A DNA stretch of 64,000 nucleotides from Rhodoligotrophos defluvii (GTDB lineage Bacteria; Pseudomonadota; Alphaproteobacteria; Rhizobiales; Im1), in NCBI RefSeq assembly GCF_005281615.1, contig NZ_SZZM01000001.1, forward strand, positions 654,496 through 718,495, in the 5' to 3' direction. The first letter of the stretch is position 1. The number at the start of each line of letters is the position of its first letter. The notes beneath the pieces are model-generated. The model was given only the letters and a program-made list of their open reading frames with translations, was not told where the DNA came from and ran no database searches. Both the position numbers and the translations under genes were made by a program. Below, piece by piece: positions 42,345 to 54,229 of this stretch.

Positions 42345-45068
42345 CTAAAGCGCCCAGGAGACGCCAAAGCGGTAGCCGATCGTGCCCTTGTTCAATCCGA
42401 CACCCAGACCGGTCGATACGATCACATTGGGAGCGAGGCGCATACCCGCGGCGAATGCCATGGCCTGCTTGCCGCCAAAACCGCCGAGGTTGGCTGAGAA
42501 CGCCACCTTCTCGAAATCCGGCAGAGGACCCGCGAGGGCGAGAGCCATGGCAATGCCTTCCTCGGCCTCGTCCATTCGGTGGTCGAACTGTTCCATCCTG
42601 GCATTCAACGAGCCGAAGCCGCTCTCGAGTGCATCCATCCGCTGATTCACCTGGCTGAAATGACCGGATAGGAACAGATCGTTGTAGTCCTGCGGAGTGA
42701 GCGACCCGAGATAGTCACCATCCCCGACGACCACCACCTTGTAATCCTCCCTGTTGCCGGCCGGCTTCGTGTTCCCGAGGCCCCGCGCCTGAAAAGTGCT
42801 CCCATCCTTGCGGCCAAGAGCAACGCGGCGCCCGTCGTTATCGACTTCGATCACAGCGGTCTTCTTCTGCAGCTCGTTGATCTGGCCGCCCTGGGCCACC
42901 AAACCGACCTCGAGCTCGCCAGTCTTGGTCCGCAGGTCGGCGATCTGCCTGCCTTGAGTTTTGAGGCCGGCCTGCAGACCGGTGATCTGCCCACTCTGGG
43001 TCTCAAGTCCCTCTTTCAGACTGGACGTCGCCTTGTTGACCTCGCTGAACTGCTCGGCGGTTTTGACCTGGTGATCGCTCAGATCGCTCTCCACTCGGTC
43101 GAACCGCTGAGCGGTTGCCGACCTATGCTCATTCAGTTCAGTCTTCTGGCTGTCCAGCCCATCCTGCAGAGCCGCAGTCGTCTTACCGACCATTTCGAAC
43201 CGCTGAGCCGTGTCGCTCTTATGGGTGTCTAGATCAGTCCTGAGACCGGTCGCCGTCTCGTCAACCTTCGCAAACCGTTGGGCTGTCGCATCGTTCTGAG
43301 CAGCCAGCTCAGTCCGCAGACCGGTCATCGCCTTTGTAACACTCTGGACGCGTCCATTCGCTTCCTTGCTGACCGCCCGCAGCTGCTCCTTCTGCTGATC
43401 GACATCAGTCCGCAATTCACCCGTTTTCGCTTGCAGCTCGACGATCTGCCCGCCCTGAGTATGCAGGCTGGTCTGCAGCTCGGCCAACTGCGCAGAACCG
43501 ATCCCATCCTGACCTCCCGGCTCCCCGCTAGCGCCAGATGAAGGCACTCGATTTTTCAAGTCGTTGAGAAGGCTGTCCGCCTCGCTTTTTACATGTTCCA
43601 CTTTCTCGGACACACCATCATAGAGACGATCGATCTGCCTCTTCGTGTGCTCCGCATGCTGCTCGACATATTTCTCTTTGTTCGAAACGTATTCTACAAA
43701 TCTGTTACTTTCATCGACGGATGATTTCCTGAGCGCCTCTCTCGACTCGCTCGAACTCGTAATAAATCTCTCCGCCTCTTGGTTGATGCGTCGCCGAGCG
43801 TCCGCCGCGTGATCCGCGACCGTTTTTGTGGCTTCTTCTATGCGCTTGAAATAGGCCTGAGCGTCGGTCTCGCCCGCTCCGCCCGACGGTGCGACAACAC
43901 TGCCGAGATCACGCTTTACGCGTGTCAGCAGTCCGTCATAGCTGGTGGCCGAGAGCTTGCCGTCACCGTCGGTGGTGACGAACGCGCCTTTCCACTCGCG
44001 GATCTGATCCGGCGAAATATTCTGCCAGTTGTCATGGCCCAATCCAGGCATGACATAGGAGTGGTTCTTCGTGCCGAGCACGACCTGGTATTTTGCCGTC
44101 GCCTCTGCGCCATAGCCAATCGCAACAGAGAATGGCGCCAGTGCCTTGCTGTTCGTCCCCAGCGCCATGGCCCCCCGACCACGCTCGGACAGTCCTTTGT
44201 CGGTCTTGAAAAGGCCGCTTTCCGTTCCGGCAACCGCACCCGCACCGAAGGCGACTGACTCCTCCCAGTAGGCGTGAGCGTCTCGGCCAACCGCGTTTGC
44301 GTCTCTTGCCTTGCTGTAAGAATAGGCCCCGATAGCGATAGCGCCGGGTCCATGGGCCCTTGCGCCAGCACCCACAGCGGCGTTGGGATCTCTTCCACCT
44401 ATTGCCACACCGCCGCCGCCGGTTGCCTCAGCGGCATAGCCGATGGCGACTGAGCGGTCCTCCATGGCCCGCGCTTCCTTGCCGATGGCGGTCGCGCCCA
44501 TCGCATGGGCCTTGGCAGAATTGCCCACCGCGGTCGCGCCGATGCCGGGCGCCTCCGACCAGACGCCGATGGACGTGGCCGCCTCCCCAAGGGTTCTCCT
44601 CTTTCCTGTCTCGGGATCCGTCCACCCGTATTTCCCCCCTAGCAGGACACTGCCCCCGGGCTGACCGACTGTGGCAAAGTACAGACCTTCACCCGCTCTG
44701 TCGGTGCCCTTGCAGACCATTGCCGGATCTTGCGCTGTCCCGCCTGATTTCTTGCGGGGCACGAGATCGCAAATGGCATTACCCTTGCCCCCGCTCAGCA
44801 CTACATTTTCAGGGCCGGGCACGGCGAGCGATAACGTCTGAGGCGCCTGCTCACTTGGCCTGTGAGACAAGCCCGCTCTATCCTGCGGATCCGCGGCCTG
44901 GCGCATCACGGCGCCCTGCTCCCACGGCACCGGCGCGCGAGGAGGTTCCTGAGCAAAAGCCGCCGAAGCAGTGGCCACGAGAGCAGCCACAGCAACCCCG
45001 GCCGAAAGTAAAAATTCTGATTTATGAGCGCGCGACAGTACAGTGCGCCCCGAATCCCGCAGCAACAT
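42345..45068 (-). CDS. Trimeric autotransporter adhesin (YadA family)
   Basis: A 907-residue surface protein. After an extended signal peptide (to about residue 39) comes a head region (about 165-335) of YadA-type head repeats, such as GATAIGKEARAMEDRSVAIG and GAIAIGAYSYSKARDANAVG. A long coiled-coil stalk (about 400-740) has repeated units around TAQRF (four times, with TAEQF once). A short linker follows, then the C-terminal YadA anchor (about 813-907) ending in YRFGVSWAL. It should trimerise and mediate attachment to surfaces or hosts. GGAG precedes the ATG at 45068. It has its own terminator. Confidence 0.93.
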   Translation of the reverse strand: MLLRDSGRTVLSRAHKSEFLLSAGVAVAALVATASAAFAQEPPRAPVPWEQGAVMRQAADPQDRAGLSHRPSEQAPQTLSLAVPGPENVVLSGGKGNAICDLVPRKKSGGTAQDPAMVCKGTDRAGEGLYFATVGQPGGSVLLGGKYGWTDPETGKRRTLGEAATSIGVWSEAPGIGATAVGNSAKAHAMGATAIGKEARAMEDRSVAIGYAAEATGGGGVAIGGRDPNAAVGAGARAHGPGAIAIGAYSYSKARDANAVGRDAHAYWEESVAFGAGAVAGTESGLFKTDKGLSERGRGAMALGTNSKALAPFSVAIGYGAEATAKYQVVLGTKNHSYVMPGLGHDNWQNISPDQIREWKGAFVTTDGDGKLSATSYDGLLTRVKRDLGSVVAPSGGAGETDAQAYFKRIEEATKTVADHAADARRRINQEAERFITSSSESREALRKSSVDESNRFVEYVSNKEKYVEQHAEHTKRQIDRLYDGVSEKVEHVKSEADSLLNDLKNRVPSSGASGEPGGQDGIGSAQLAELQTSLHTQGGQIVELQAKTGELRTDVDQQKEQLRAVSKEANGRVQSVTKAMTGLRTELAAQNDATAQRFAKVDETATGLRTDLDTHKSDTAQRFEMVGKTTAALQDGLDSQKTELNEHRSATAQRFDRVESDLSDHQVKTAEQFSEVNKATSSLKEGLETQSGQITGLQAGLKTQGRQIADLRTKTGELEVGLVAQGGQINELQKKTAVIEVDNDGRRVALGRKDGSTFQARGLGNTKPAGNREDYKVVVVGDGDYLGSLTPQDYNDLFLSGHFSQVNQRMDALESGFGSLNARMEQFDHRMDEAEEGIAMALALAGPLPDFEKVAFSANLGGFGGKQAMAFAAGMRLAPNVIVSTGLGVGLNKGTIGYRFGVSWAL

Positions 45069-45261
45069 AAGCAATTCTCCAAAGTGAATCAGGAGTAATA
45101 TCGTCTGAACTGATCAAAAACTGCGAATCAACAGCATCAATCTCTTTGAATGGTTTGCGCTGCGGTATCGGCCCACCATGACGATATATTGAATGATTAA
45201 AGGCAAAATTGTGCCCGAATTCTACCGGCCACGATCAGAAGGAGAGCAGCAGCCATCGCCC

Positions 45262-45295
45262 AAAAGAAAAGGCGGCGCGAGAGACCCGCGCCGCC
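45262..45295 (-). terminator. Rho-independent terminator of thiC
   Basis: On the minus strand GGCGGCGCG and CGCGCCGCC form a 9-base stem with a 7-base loop, followed by TTTTCTTTTG. It lies 27 bases after the thiC stop. Confidence 0.92.
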
Positions 45296-45321
45296 TCGCA
45301 TATTTGTTTGCGCCCAAGCCC

Positions 45322-47427
<2,106 letters not shown>

Positions 47428-48720
47428 TCAATCCTCGAACGGGTCGTGCATGAGAATGGTATCGTCGCGTTCGGGGCTGGTGGAGAGCAGCGCCACCGGA
47501 CACTCGATCAGCTCCTCGATGTGGCGGACATATTTCACCGCCTGGGCCGGCAGATCGGCCCAGCTGCGTGCGCCATGGGTCGATTCCGACCACCCCTCCA
47601 CCGTCTCGTAGACCGGCTGCACGCGCATCTGCGCCGCTTGGCTCGCCGGCAGATGGTCGACCCGCTCGCCATCGAGCATATAGCCGATACAGATCTGCAA
47701 TGTGTCGAACCCGTCGAGCACGTCGAGCTTGGTGAGCGCGATGCCATTGATGCCGCTGGTCTTCACCGTCTGGCGCACGAGCGCGGCATCGAACCAGCCA
47801 CAGCGCCGCTTGCGCCCCGTCACCGTGCCGAACTCCCGTCCGCGCTCGCCCAGCCGCTCGCCGATCGCATTGGTCTGCTCGGTCGGGAACGGCCCGGCAC
47901 CAACACGCGTCGTATAAGCTTTGGCAATGCCGAGCACATAGCCGATCGCGCCTGGCCCAAGCCCAGAGCCGGTGGCGGCCTGCCCCGCCACGACATTGGA
48001 CGAGGTGACGAACGGATAGGTGCCGTGGTCGATGTCCAGAAGCGCGCCCTGGGCGCCCTCGAACAGGATGCGGTGGCCGGAACGGCGCTCCGCATCCAGC
48101 AGCAACCACACCGCATCCATGAACGGCAGCACCTTCGGCGCCACCGCGCACAGTTCCGCATGCAGTGCGGCCGAATCGATTTCCGGCGCGCCAAGCCCGC
48201 GACGGAGCGCATTGTGATGGGCAAGCAACCGCTCGATCTTGGCCCCGAGCGCATCCACGTCCTGCAGATCCATCACCCGGATGGCGCGCCGCCCCACCTT
48301 GTCCTCATAGGCCGGCCCGATGCCGCGCCGCGTCGTGCCGATCTGTCCCGCGCCCGCCGCCTCTTCGCGGATGGCGTCGAGCTCCCGGTGCAGCGGCAGG
48401 ATCAGCACCGCGTTCTCCGCAATCCGCAGGTTGTCGCGCGAGACCTCGACCCCTTGGCCACGCAGGCGCTCGATCTCGTCGCACAGGGCCCACGGATCCA
48501 CCACCACGCCGTTACCGACCACCGAGAGCTTGCCAGGGCGCACGATGCCCGACGGCAGCAATGACAGCTTGTAGGTCTTGCCGTCGATAACCAGGGTATG
48601 GCCGGCATTATGGCCGCCCTGGAAGCGCACCACCACATTGGCGCGTTCGGAGAGCCAGTCCACGATCTTGCCTTTGCCCTCGTCGCCCCATTGGGCGCCG
48701 ACCACGACCACATTGGCCAT
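47428..48720 (-). CDS. purA: Adenylosuccinate synthetase
   Basis: A 430-residue enzyme of AMP synthesis, joining IMP and aspartate with GTP. The N-terminal signature [40 protein letters not shown] and [20 protein letters not shown] are all present, and length is standard. The ATG at 48720 starts this signature; the frame upstream is not conserved-looking. It is transcribed towards the thiC riboswitch, 71 bases away, and divergently from betC. Confidence 0.97.
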   Translation of the reverse strand: MANVVVVGAQWGDEGKGKIVDWLSERANVVVRFQGGHNAGHTLVIDGKTYKLSLLPSGIVRPGKLSVVGNGVVVDPWALCDEIERLRGQGVEVSRDNLRIAENAVLILPLHRELDAIREEAAGAGQIGTTRRGIGPAYEDKVGRRAIRVMDLQDVDALGAKIERLLAHHNALRRGLGAPEIDSAALHAELCAVAPKVLPFMDAVWLLLDAERRSGHRILFEGAQGALLDIDHGTYPFVTSSNVVAGQAATGSGLGPGAIGYVLGIAKAYTTRVGAGPFPTEQTNAIGERLGERGREFGTVTGRKRRCGWFDAALVRQTVKTSGINGIALTKLDVLDGFDTLQICIGYMLDGERVDHLPASQAAQMRVQPVYETVEGWSESTHGARSWADLPAQAVKYVRHIEELIECPVALLSTSPERDDTILMHDPFED

Positions 48721-48865
48721 ACCGGTGCGTCCTCGTTTCAGCCAGCAAACGGGGGGTCTATAGCGCGATTGTCCGAGCACCCCAAGCCCGGATCTCGACC
48801 ATCATGCCGATATTGTCCTCGCCCGCGTCGGTCGCGTGAGGCAGACGTCGACGCCAAGACCATAA

Positions 48866-48875
48866 TGTATATACA
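48866..48875. promoter_or_regulatory. Palindrome upstream of betC, possible operator
   Basis: TGTATATACA is a perfect 10-base palindrome, 36 bases before the betC start codon. It could be an operator for a dimeric repressor or overlap a promoter. No regulator gene is next to it. Confidence 0.35.
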
Positions 48876-48911
48876 AGCCCATACCACCTGGGATGTGAGG
48901 GAGGGTAACCC

Positions 48912-50468
48912 GTGCAGCCGAACATCGTGCTGATTATGCTCGATCAGATGAGCCCGCAATCGCTGCCGGTCTACGGACATAAGCTTGTCCGCACGCCCAA
49001 TATGTCGGCCCTCGCCGACGACGGCGTGGTGTTCGAGAATTTCTATTGCAACTCCGCCCTTTGCGGTCCCTCCCGCTTCTCGATGATGGCCGGGCAGCAC
49101 AACAGCCGTATTCAGGCCTTCGACAACGCCTCGGACTTCCCCGCGGCCATACCCACCTTTGCCCATTACCTGCGCTTGGCCGGCTACCGCACCTGCCTCT
49201 CCGGCAAGATGCATTTTGTGGGACCGGACCAGCTGCACGGCTTCGAGGAAAGGGTGACCACGGATGTTTATCCCGGCGACTACGGATGGACCCCCACCTG
49301 GGATGATCCGGCCCGCATCCATTGGTGGTTCCACAACATGCTGAGCGTGATCGAGGCAGGACCCTACGACCGCACGCTGGAAATCGACTATGACGAGGAG
49401 GTGGCCTGGCAGGCGGAGCGCTGGCTCTATGACGCGGCACGCGCGCGAGACCGGCGGCCGTTCATGCTCACCGTCTCCTACATGCACCCGCATGATCCCT
49501 ATCTCGCGCCACGCAAGTTTTGGGACCTGTACCGCGGCGACGATATCGACATGCCGGCGGTTTCCTATATCCCCGTGGAGCAGCGCGATCCGTTCAGCCG
49601 GCGCATGTGGCAGCTTTACGACCGCGGCGAATATGAGGTGACCGACGAGCACATCCGCGCCGCGCGTCATGGCTACTATGCCATGACCTCCTATGCGGAT
49701 GACCTCGTCGGCCGTATCCTCGCGCCGCTGCGCCAGCTCGGCCTTGCCGAGAACACCGTGGTCATGGTCACCGCCGACCATGGCGACATGCTCGGCGAGC
49801 GGGGCTTGTGGTTCAAGATGGTGTTCTATGAGCGTTCTATCCGCGTGCCTCTGATCATGCACTGGCCCGGCGCGCTCCGCCCACGGAGAGTCTCCCAGAA
49901 CGCGTCGCTTGTCGACCTGCTCCCCACCTTGCTTGATCTGGCGGGCCCACAAGCCCCTGCCCTCGCCGGGCCGATAGACGGCAGCAGCCTCATGCCTCTT
50001 GCGCAGGGCAGTGCGCAAGGCTGGAGCGACACCGTGATCGGCGAGTATTTCGCGGAAGGCACCACCGAGCCGGTCTTCATGATCAAGCGCGGCCGGTTCA
50101 AATACGTCACGGCCGAAAACGACCCGCCCCAGCTCTTCGACACCGAATCTGATCCGCACGAGCTCGCCAACCTGGCGTCCGATCCGGCCCATCAGGCGCT
50201 CGCAGCGGAGTTCGCCGGGGAAGCCGCCCGCCGTTGGGATAGCGCCGCCCTGCGCGAACGGGTGGTTGCTTCGCAACGCGCGCGCCTGCTCGTGCAGCAG
50301 GCTTTGCTGACCGGCCAGATCACTCCCTGGGACTATCAGCCTCGCATTGACGCCGCCAAGCAGTATAATCGCAACTACGGCGGCGAACTCTACGATACCG
50401 ACCGGCGGGCACGTATTCCCTATCGCGAGGAACCACCCAAGACAAAGCAGGATCGGCCTGCGCCGTGA
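48912..50468 (+). CDS. betC: Choline-sulfatase
   Basis: A 518-residue sulfatase. The active-site motif CGPSRFSMMAG provides the Cys that is matured to formylglycine, and metal ligands lie in LIMLDQMSP and TADHGDMLGE. GKMHFVGPDQLHGFEERVTT and the C-terminal region (NRNYGGELYDTDRRARIPYR) are typical of BetC, which frees choline and sulfate from choline-O-sulfate. The start is a GTG with GGAGGG six bases upstream. Choline oxidation genes (betA, betB) and betI are not in the window, so the usual bet operon is split or absent. Confidence 0.9.
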   Translation: MQPNIVLIMLDQMSPQSLPVYGHKLVRTPNMSALADDGVVFENFYCNSALCGPSRFSMMAGQHNSRIQAFDNASDFPAAIPTFAHYLRLAGYRTCLSGKMHFVGPDQLHGFEERVTTDVYPGDYGWTPTWDDPARIHWWFHNMLSVIEAGPYDRTLEIDYDEEVAWQAERWLYDAARARDRRPFMLTVSYMHPHDPYLAPRKFWDLYRGDDIDMPAVSYIPVEQRDPFSRRMWQLYDRGEYEVTDEHIRAARHGYYAMTSYADDLVGRILAPLRQLGLAENTVVMVTADHGDMLGERGLWFKMVFYERSIRVPLIMHWPGALRPRRVSQNASLVDLLPTLLDLAGPQAPALAGPIDGSSLMPLAQGSAQGWSDTVIGEYFAEGTTEPVFMIKRGRFKYVTAENDPPQLFDTESDPHELANLASDPAHQALAAEFAGEAARRWDSAALRERVVASQRARLLVQQALLTGQITPWDYQPRIDAAKQYNRNYGGELYDTDRRARIPYREEPPKTKQDRPAP

Positions 50469-50560
50469 TCGCCATCCTTTCGACGCGCTTGCGGCCGATT
50501 GCTCCGCCGAAATGGCGCGGTATAACCCTCGTTCCCAATTGAATGCTGGAGGTTTGGATT

Positions 50561-51031
50561 ATGCGTTTCGTGAGCAGCGCGGTCGTCGCGACGAGCCTGG
50601 CATTGGCCGCCTTCACCAGCCCCGCTCAGGCCGGCGGCGTGAAGGTGGGCGTGCTGACCTGCACGGTGGCGGGCGGCACCGGCTTCATTCTGGGTTCGGA
50701 CAAGGCCGTCGCCTGCGATTTCGTCGGCAACGGCCGCAAGGAATATTATCGCGGCACATTCCGCAAATTCGGCATTGATATCGGCACCACCAAGAAAGCC
50801 TATGTAAAATGGGTGGTGTTCGCACCCACCCCCCGCTTCAAGCGCGGAGCGCTCGCCGGCACCTATGCCGGCATCACCGGCGAAGCCACAGTGGGCGGCG
50901 GCGTGGGCGCCAATGCGCTGGTGGGCGGCGGCAGCCGCTCCTTCACCCTGCAGCCGTTCAGCGCCTCGATCCAGACGGGCGCAAACGTCGCCCTGGGCGT
51001 CGGCGCGCTGGAGCTGCGCTATGTGAAGTAG
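50561..51031 (+). CDS. DUF992-family secreted protein
   Basis: A 156-residue protein with a signal peptide (SSAVVATSLALAAFTSPAQA). The mature part (VKVGVLTCTVAGGTGFILGS, CDFVGNGRKEYYRGTFRKFG, then Gly-rich strands) matches the DUF992 family, which I know as short periplasmic proteins of Rhizobiales without assigned function. GGAGG lies eight bases before the ATG at 50561. It stands alone between betC and a stem-loop repeat region. Confidence 0.85.
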   Translation: MRFVSSAVVATSLALAAFTSPAQAGGVKVGVLTCTVAGGTGFILGSDKAVACDFVGNGRKEYYRGTFRKFGIDIGTTKKAYVKWVVFAPTPRFKRGALAGTYAGITGEATVGGGVGANALVGGGSRSFTLQPFSASIQTGANVALGVGALELRYVK

Positions 51032-51083
51032 GTCTCTCCCTCCCCGCGTTGACGACGTAAACGGTTGAAAATAACAACCCGTC

Positions 51084-51104
51084 ATGCCGGCCTTGAGCCG
51101 GCAT
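51084..51104. repeat. Short palindromic intergenic element
   Basis: ATGCCGGC and GCCGGCAT enclose CTTGA, inside the context CGTCATGCCGGCCTTGAGCC. Sequences of this form are widely scattered in alphaproteobacterial genomes. It sits between the convergent DUF992 and serA genes. Confidence 0.55.
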
Positions 51105-51141
51105 CCAGAGCCACCAACGATTAGATTCAGTTGAAAGCATC

Positions 51142-51162
51142 CCTCCCCGCATTGCGGGGAGG
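51142..51162. terminator. Stem-loop between DUF992 gene and serA
   Basis: CCTCCCCGC and GCGGGGAGG form a 9-base stem with a 3-base loop, seven bases beyond the serA stop. It may end serA transcription, and possibly transcription from the other side. There is no long U-run, so strength is uncertain. Confidence 0.5.
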
Positions 51163-51168
51163 ATTTGC

Positions 51169-52749
51169 TCAAAACGCTAGTGGCTTGGCTTGGCGCACAT
51201 GGGGCAGCGCTGCCACCTTGGCCAGCACGTCGGTCGGCAAAGCCTCGTCGATCTCCACCAGCGCGATTGCCTGCCGGCCCGGCCCCTCGCGGCCGAGATG
51301 GAACGTGGCGATATTGATGCCGGACGAGCCGAGCAGCGTGCCCAGCGCCCCGATGAAGCCGGGCTTGTCCTCGTTGGTCACATAGAGCATGTGGCGGCCG
51401 AGTTCCGCCTCCATGTTGATGCCCTTGATCTGGATGATGCGTGGCTTGCCGTCGGAGAAGACCGTGCCGGCCACTGAACGTTCCTGCCGCTCGGTGACCA
51501 CGGTCAGGCGGATATAGTTCTCGAACGTCCCGCGCTGGGTCTGCAGCACCTCGTCCACCGCGATGCCCCGCTCGCGCGCGATGAGCGGCGCGTTCACCAT
51601 GTTCACGTCCGACAGCATGGGGCGGAACAGCCCCGCAAGCAGCGCGCTGGTCAGCGCTCGGACATTCATCTCCGCCACATCGCCCGCATATTCGATGCGG
51701 ATGGACTTGAGGCTCGTCTCGGTCAGCTGCCCCGCGAACGAGCCGAGCTGCTCGGCCAAACGCACGAAGGGCTTCAGCCGCGGCGCCTCCTCGGCGGTGA
51801 TCGAGGGCATGTTCACCGCGTTCGACACGGCGCCATAGAGCAGATAGTCCGACATCTGCTCCGCCACCTGCAGCGCCACATTCTCCTGCGCTTCGGCGGT
51901 GGACGCGCCGAGATGGGGCGTGCACACCACGTTGGGCATGCCGAACAGCGGGTTGGCCTTGGCAGGTTCTTCCTCGAACACGTCCAGCGCCGCCCCCGCA
52001 ACATGGCCGCTCTCCAGCGCTGCCTTGAGATCCGCCTCGACCACCAGCCCGCCGCGCGCGCAATTGATGATGCGCACGCCCTTGCGCGTTTTGGCCAGGG
52101 CGGCAGCATCGATGATCCCGCGGGTTTTGTCGGTCAGCGGGGTATGCAGGGTGATGATATCGGCCCGGCGGAGCAACTCGTCCAGCTCCACCTTTTCCAC
52201 GCCGAGATCCACCGCCCGTTCCTCCGACAGGAACGGATCATAGGCGATCACCTTCATATGCAGGCCAATGGCCCGGTCGGCCACGATCGAGCCGATATTG
52301 CCGCAGCCGATGATGCCCAGCACCTTGCTGGTCAGCTCTACGCCCATGAACCGCGACTTCTCCCATTTGCCCGCCTGGGTCGAGGCATTGGCCTCAGGGA
52401 TTTGGCGGGCCAGCGCCATCATCAGCGCAATGGCATGCTCGGCGGTGGTGATGGCGTTGCCATGCGGCGTATTCATCACGATCACGCCCTTGGCCGTAGC
52501 CGCCGGCACGTCGATATTGTCGACGCCGATGCCGGCGCGCCCGATCACCTTCAGATTGTGGGCTGCTTCCAGCACTTTGACGGTGACTTTGGTGGCGGAC
52601 CGCACTGCCAGCCCGTCATAGTCTCCGATGATCGCGATCAGCTGGTCGCGGTCGAGCCCGACCTGCACGTCGGTTTCGATGCCGCGCTCACGGAAGATTT
52701 CGACGGCGCGATCGGACAGCTTGTCCGCAATGAGTACACGAGGGGCCAT
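51169..52749 (-). CDS. serA: D-3-phosphoglycerate dehydrogenase
   Basis: A 526-residue enzyme of the long (type I-like) class. It has a NAD-binding domain (VLGIIGCGNIGSIVADRAIG), the catalytic Arg in NCARGGLVVEADL and the His in CTPHLGASTAEAQ, an intervening domain and a C-terminal ACT domain that may sense serine (IQIKGINMEAELGRHMLYVT, then NIATFHLGREGPG). It starts serine synthesis. It lies 39 bases after serC on the same transcript. Confidence 0.97.
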   Translation of the reverse strand: MAPRVLIADKLSDRAVEIFRERGIETDVQVGLDRDQLIAIIGDYDGLAVRSATKVTVKVLEAAHNLKVIGRAGIGVDNIDVPAATAKGVIVMNTPHGNAITTAEHAIALMMALARQIPEANASTQAGKWEKSRFMGVELTSKVLGIIGCGNIGSIVADRAIGLHMKVIAYDPFLSEERAVDLGVEKVELDELLRRADIITLHTPLTDKTRGIIDAAALAKTRKGVRIINCARGGLVVEADLKAALESGHVAGAALDVFEEEPAKANPLFGMPNVVCTPHLGASTAEAQENVALQVAEQMSDYLLYGAVSNAVNMPSITAEEAPRLKPFVRLAEQLGSFAGQLTETSLKSIRIEYAGDVAEMNVRALTSALLAGLFRPMLSDVNMVNAPLIARERGIAVDEVLQTQRGTFENYIRLTVVTERQERSVAGTVFSDGKPRIIQIKGINMEAELGRHMLYVTNEDKPGFIGALGTLLGSSGINIATFHLGREGPGRQAIALVEIDEALPTDVLAKVAALPHVRQAKPLAF

Positions 52750-52788
52750 GCGAGCCTCCTGAAGAGAAAAAATGAGGAAAGATGAAGC

Positions 52789-53961
52789 TCAGGCCGCGCG
52801 CCGCGCCGCCTTTACCTGCTGGTAGGCCCAATCGAGCCACGGGAGCAGCGTCTCGAGGTCGCTCGTTTCCACCGTGGCACCGCACCAGATGCGCAGGCCC
52901 GGCGGCGCGTCGCGATAGGCGCCAATGTCGAACGCTGCCCCTTCCCTGTCGAGAGTGGCGGCTATGGCCTTTGGGATAGCCGCCTGCTCCTCCGCCGAGA
53001 GGCCGGCAATCGCCTGATCGGACAGCTTCAAGCAGACGGACGTGTTCGAGCGCGTGGCAGGATCCCGAGCGAGATGGTCGATCCACGGCGTGCGCGCCAC
53101 CCAGTCGGCAATGACCTTGGCATTGGCATCTGCCCGTGCGATCAGGGCATCGAGGCCGCCAATCGCCTGGGCCCATTGCAGCGCCCTTATGTAATCCTCG
53201 ACGCACAGCATGGAGGGCGTGTTGATGGTCTCGCCCTCGAAAATGCCGGCGATGAGCTTGCCGCCCTTGGTCAGCCGGAAGATCTTCGGCAGCGGCCAGG
53301 CCGGGCTATAGCTCTCCAGCCGCTCGATGGCACGGGGGCCCAGAATCAGCATCCCGTGAGCCGCTTCCCCGCCCAATGCCTTCTGCCAGGAGAAGGTCAC
53401 CACATCGAGCTTGGCAAAATCGAGCCGCTGGGCAAAGGCGGCCGAGGTGGCATCGCAAATGGTGAGGCCTCGGCGATCGGCCGGAATCCAATCCGCATCA
53501 GGCACGCGCACGCCGGAAGTGGTGCCGTTCCAGGTGAACACCACATCCCTCGTGAAATCAACGGCAGTGAGGTCGGGCAGAGCGCCGTATTCCGCCTTGA
53601 GCACGCGGGCATCGGCCAGCTTGAGCTGCTTCACAACGTCCGTGACCCAGCCCTCGCCAAAGCTTTCCCAGGCCAAGAGGTCGACACCGCGCGCGCCGAG
53701 CATGGTCCACAGCGCCATCTCGACAGCACCGGTATCGGAGGCCGGCACGATGCCGATGCGGTGCGTGTCTGGCACCTCCAACACTTCGCGGGTAAGGTCG
53801 ATGGCGCGTTTCAGCCGTGCCTTACCGTCCTTGGCGCGATGGGAACGGCCGAGAAAAGCGGAGTTGAGGAGTTCGGGAGTCCAGCCGGGGATCTTGGCGC
53901 AGGGGCCGGAAGAAAACAGCGGGTTCACCGGCCGCTGCGCCGGTTTCATCATGTCTGCCAT
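52789..53961 (-). CDS. serC: Phosphoserine aminotransferase
   Basis: A 390-residue PLP enzyme of the form found in alphaproteobacteria. [20 protein letters not shown] marks the N terminus, and the PLP Lys is in [18 protein letters not shown]. It makes phosphoserine from phosphohydroxypyruvate and glutamate. The ATG at 53961 is chosen; one at 53952 is possible. It is followed by serA and preceded by a structured leader and a recognisable promoter. Confidence 0.95.
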   Translation of the reverse strand: MADMMKPAQRPVNPLFSSGPCAKIPGWTPELLNSAFLGRSHRAKDGKARLKRAIDLTREVLEVPDTHRIGIVPASDTGAVEMALWTMLGARGVDLLAWESFGEGWVTDVVKQLKLADARVLKAEYGALPDLTAVDFTRDVVFTWNGTTSGVRVPDADWIPADRRGLTICDATSAAFAQRLDFAKLDVVTFSWQKALGGEAAHGMLILGPRAIERLESYSPAWPLPKIFRLTKGGKLIAGIFEGETINTPSMLCVEDYIRALQWAQAIGGLDALIARADANAKVIADWVARTPWIDHLARDPATRSNTSVCLKLSDQAIAGLSAEEQAAIPKAIAATLDREGAAFDIGAYRDAPPGLRIWCGATVETSDLETLLPWLDWAYQQVKAARRAA

Positions 53962-54012
53962 GTGCAGCCACCCTTCCAGATAGCAGCCCCTCGTTGGGGA
54001 GGGGTGTCCCGC
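53962..54012 (-). ncRNA. Candidate serC leader RNA motif
   Basis: The minus-strand leader contains a stem CCCCTC/GAGGGG (54004-53999 with 53992-53987) followed by CTGCTATCTGGAAGGGTGGC, which includes the Shine-Dalgarno GGAAGGG. I recall a conserved RNA motif named serC in front of serC-serA operons of alphaproteobacteria, whose last stem covers the ribosome binding site. Position and features agree, but I could not align it. Confidence 0.5.
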
Positions 54013-54018
54013 CGCCGC

Positions 54019-54047
54019 GTATAGCGGAGGGCAGCAGGAAAGGCAAG
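54019..54047 (-). promoter_or_regulatory. Likely promoter of serC-serA
   Basis: On the minus strand CTTGCC (54047-54042) and CTATAC (54024-54019) are spaced by 17 bases. This fits the alphaproteobacterial housekeeping promoter form (CTTGAC, CTATAT). Transcription would begin about 50 bases upstream of the serC start, at the leader motif. Confidence 0.6.
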
Positions 54048-54229
54048 CGGTCCGCGCATTTTGCTCGTTTCTCGATTGCGGTCCTTGCCGGTTCTTGCTG
54101 CAAAAGCAGAACAGCGCCGGAATATGAGCCGTCGATTAGCACACCATTTGACACAGTGCATGGTGAGCCTGTTCACAGACCGTTCTCCAGCCCTCCCGCC
54201 CGGAGGTGCGGCAGGACCCTCACGATCAA

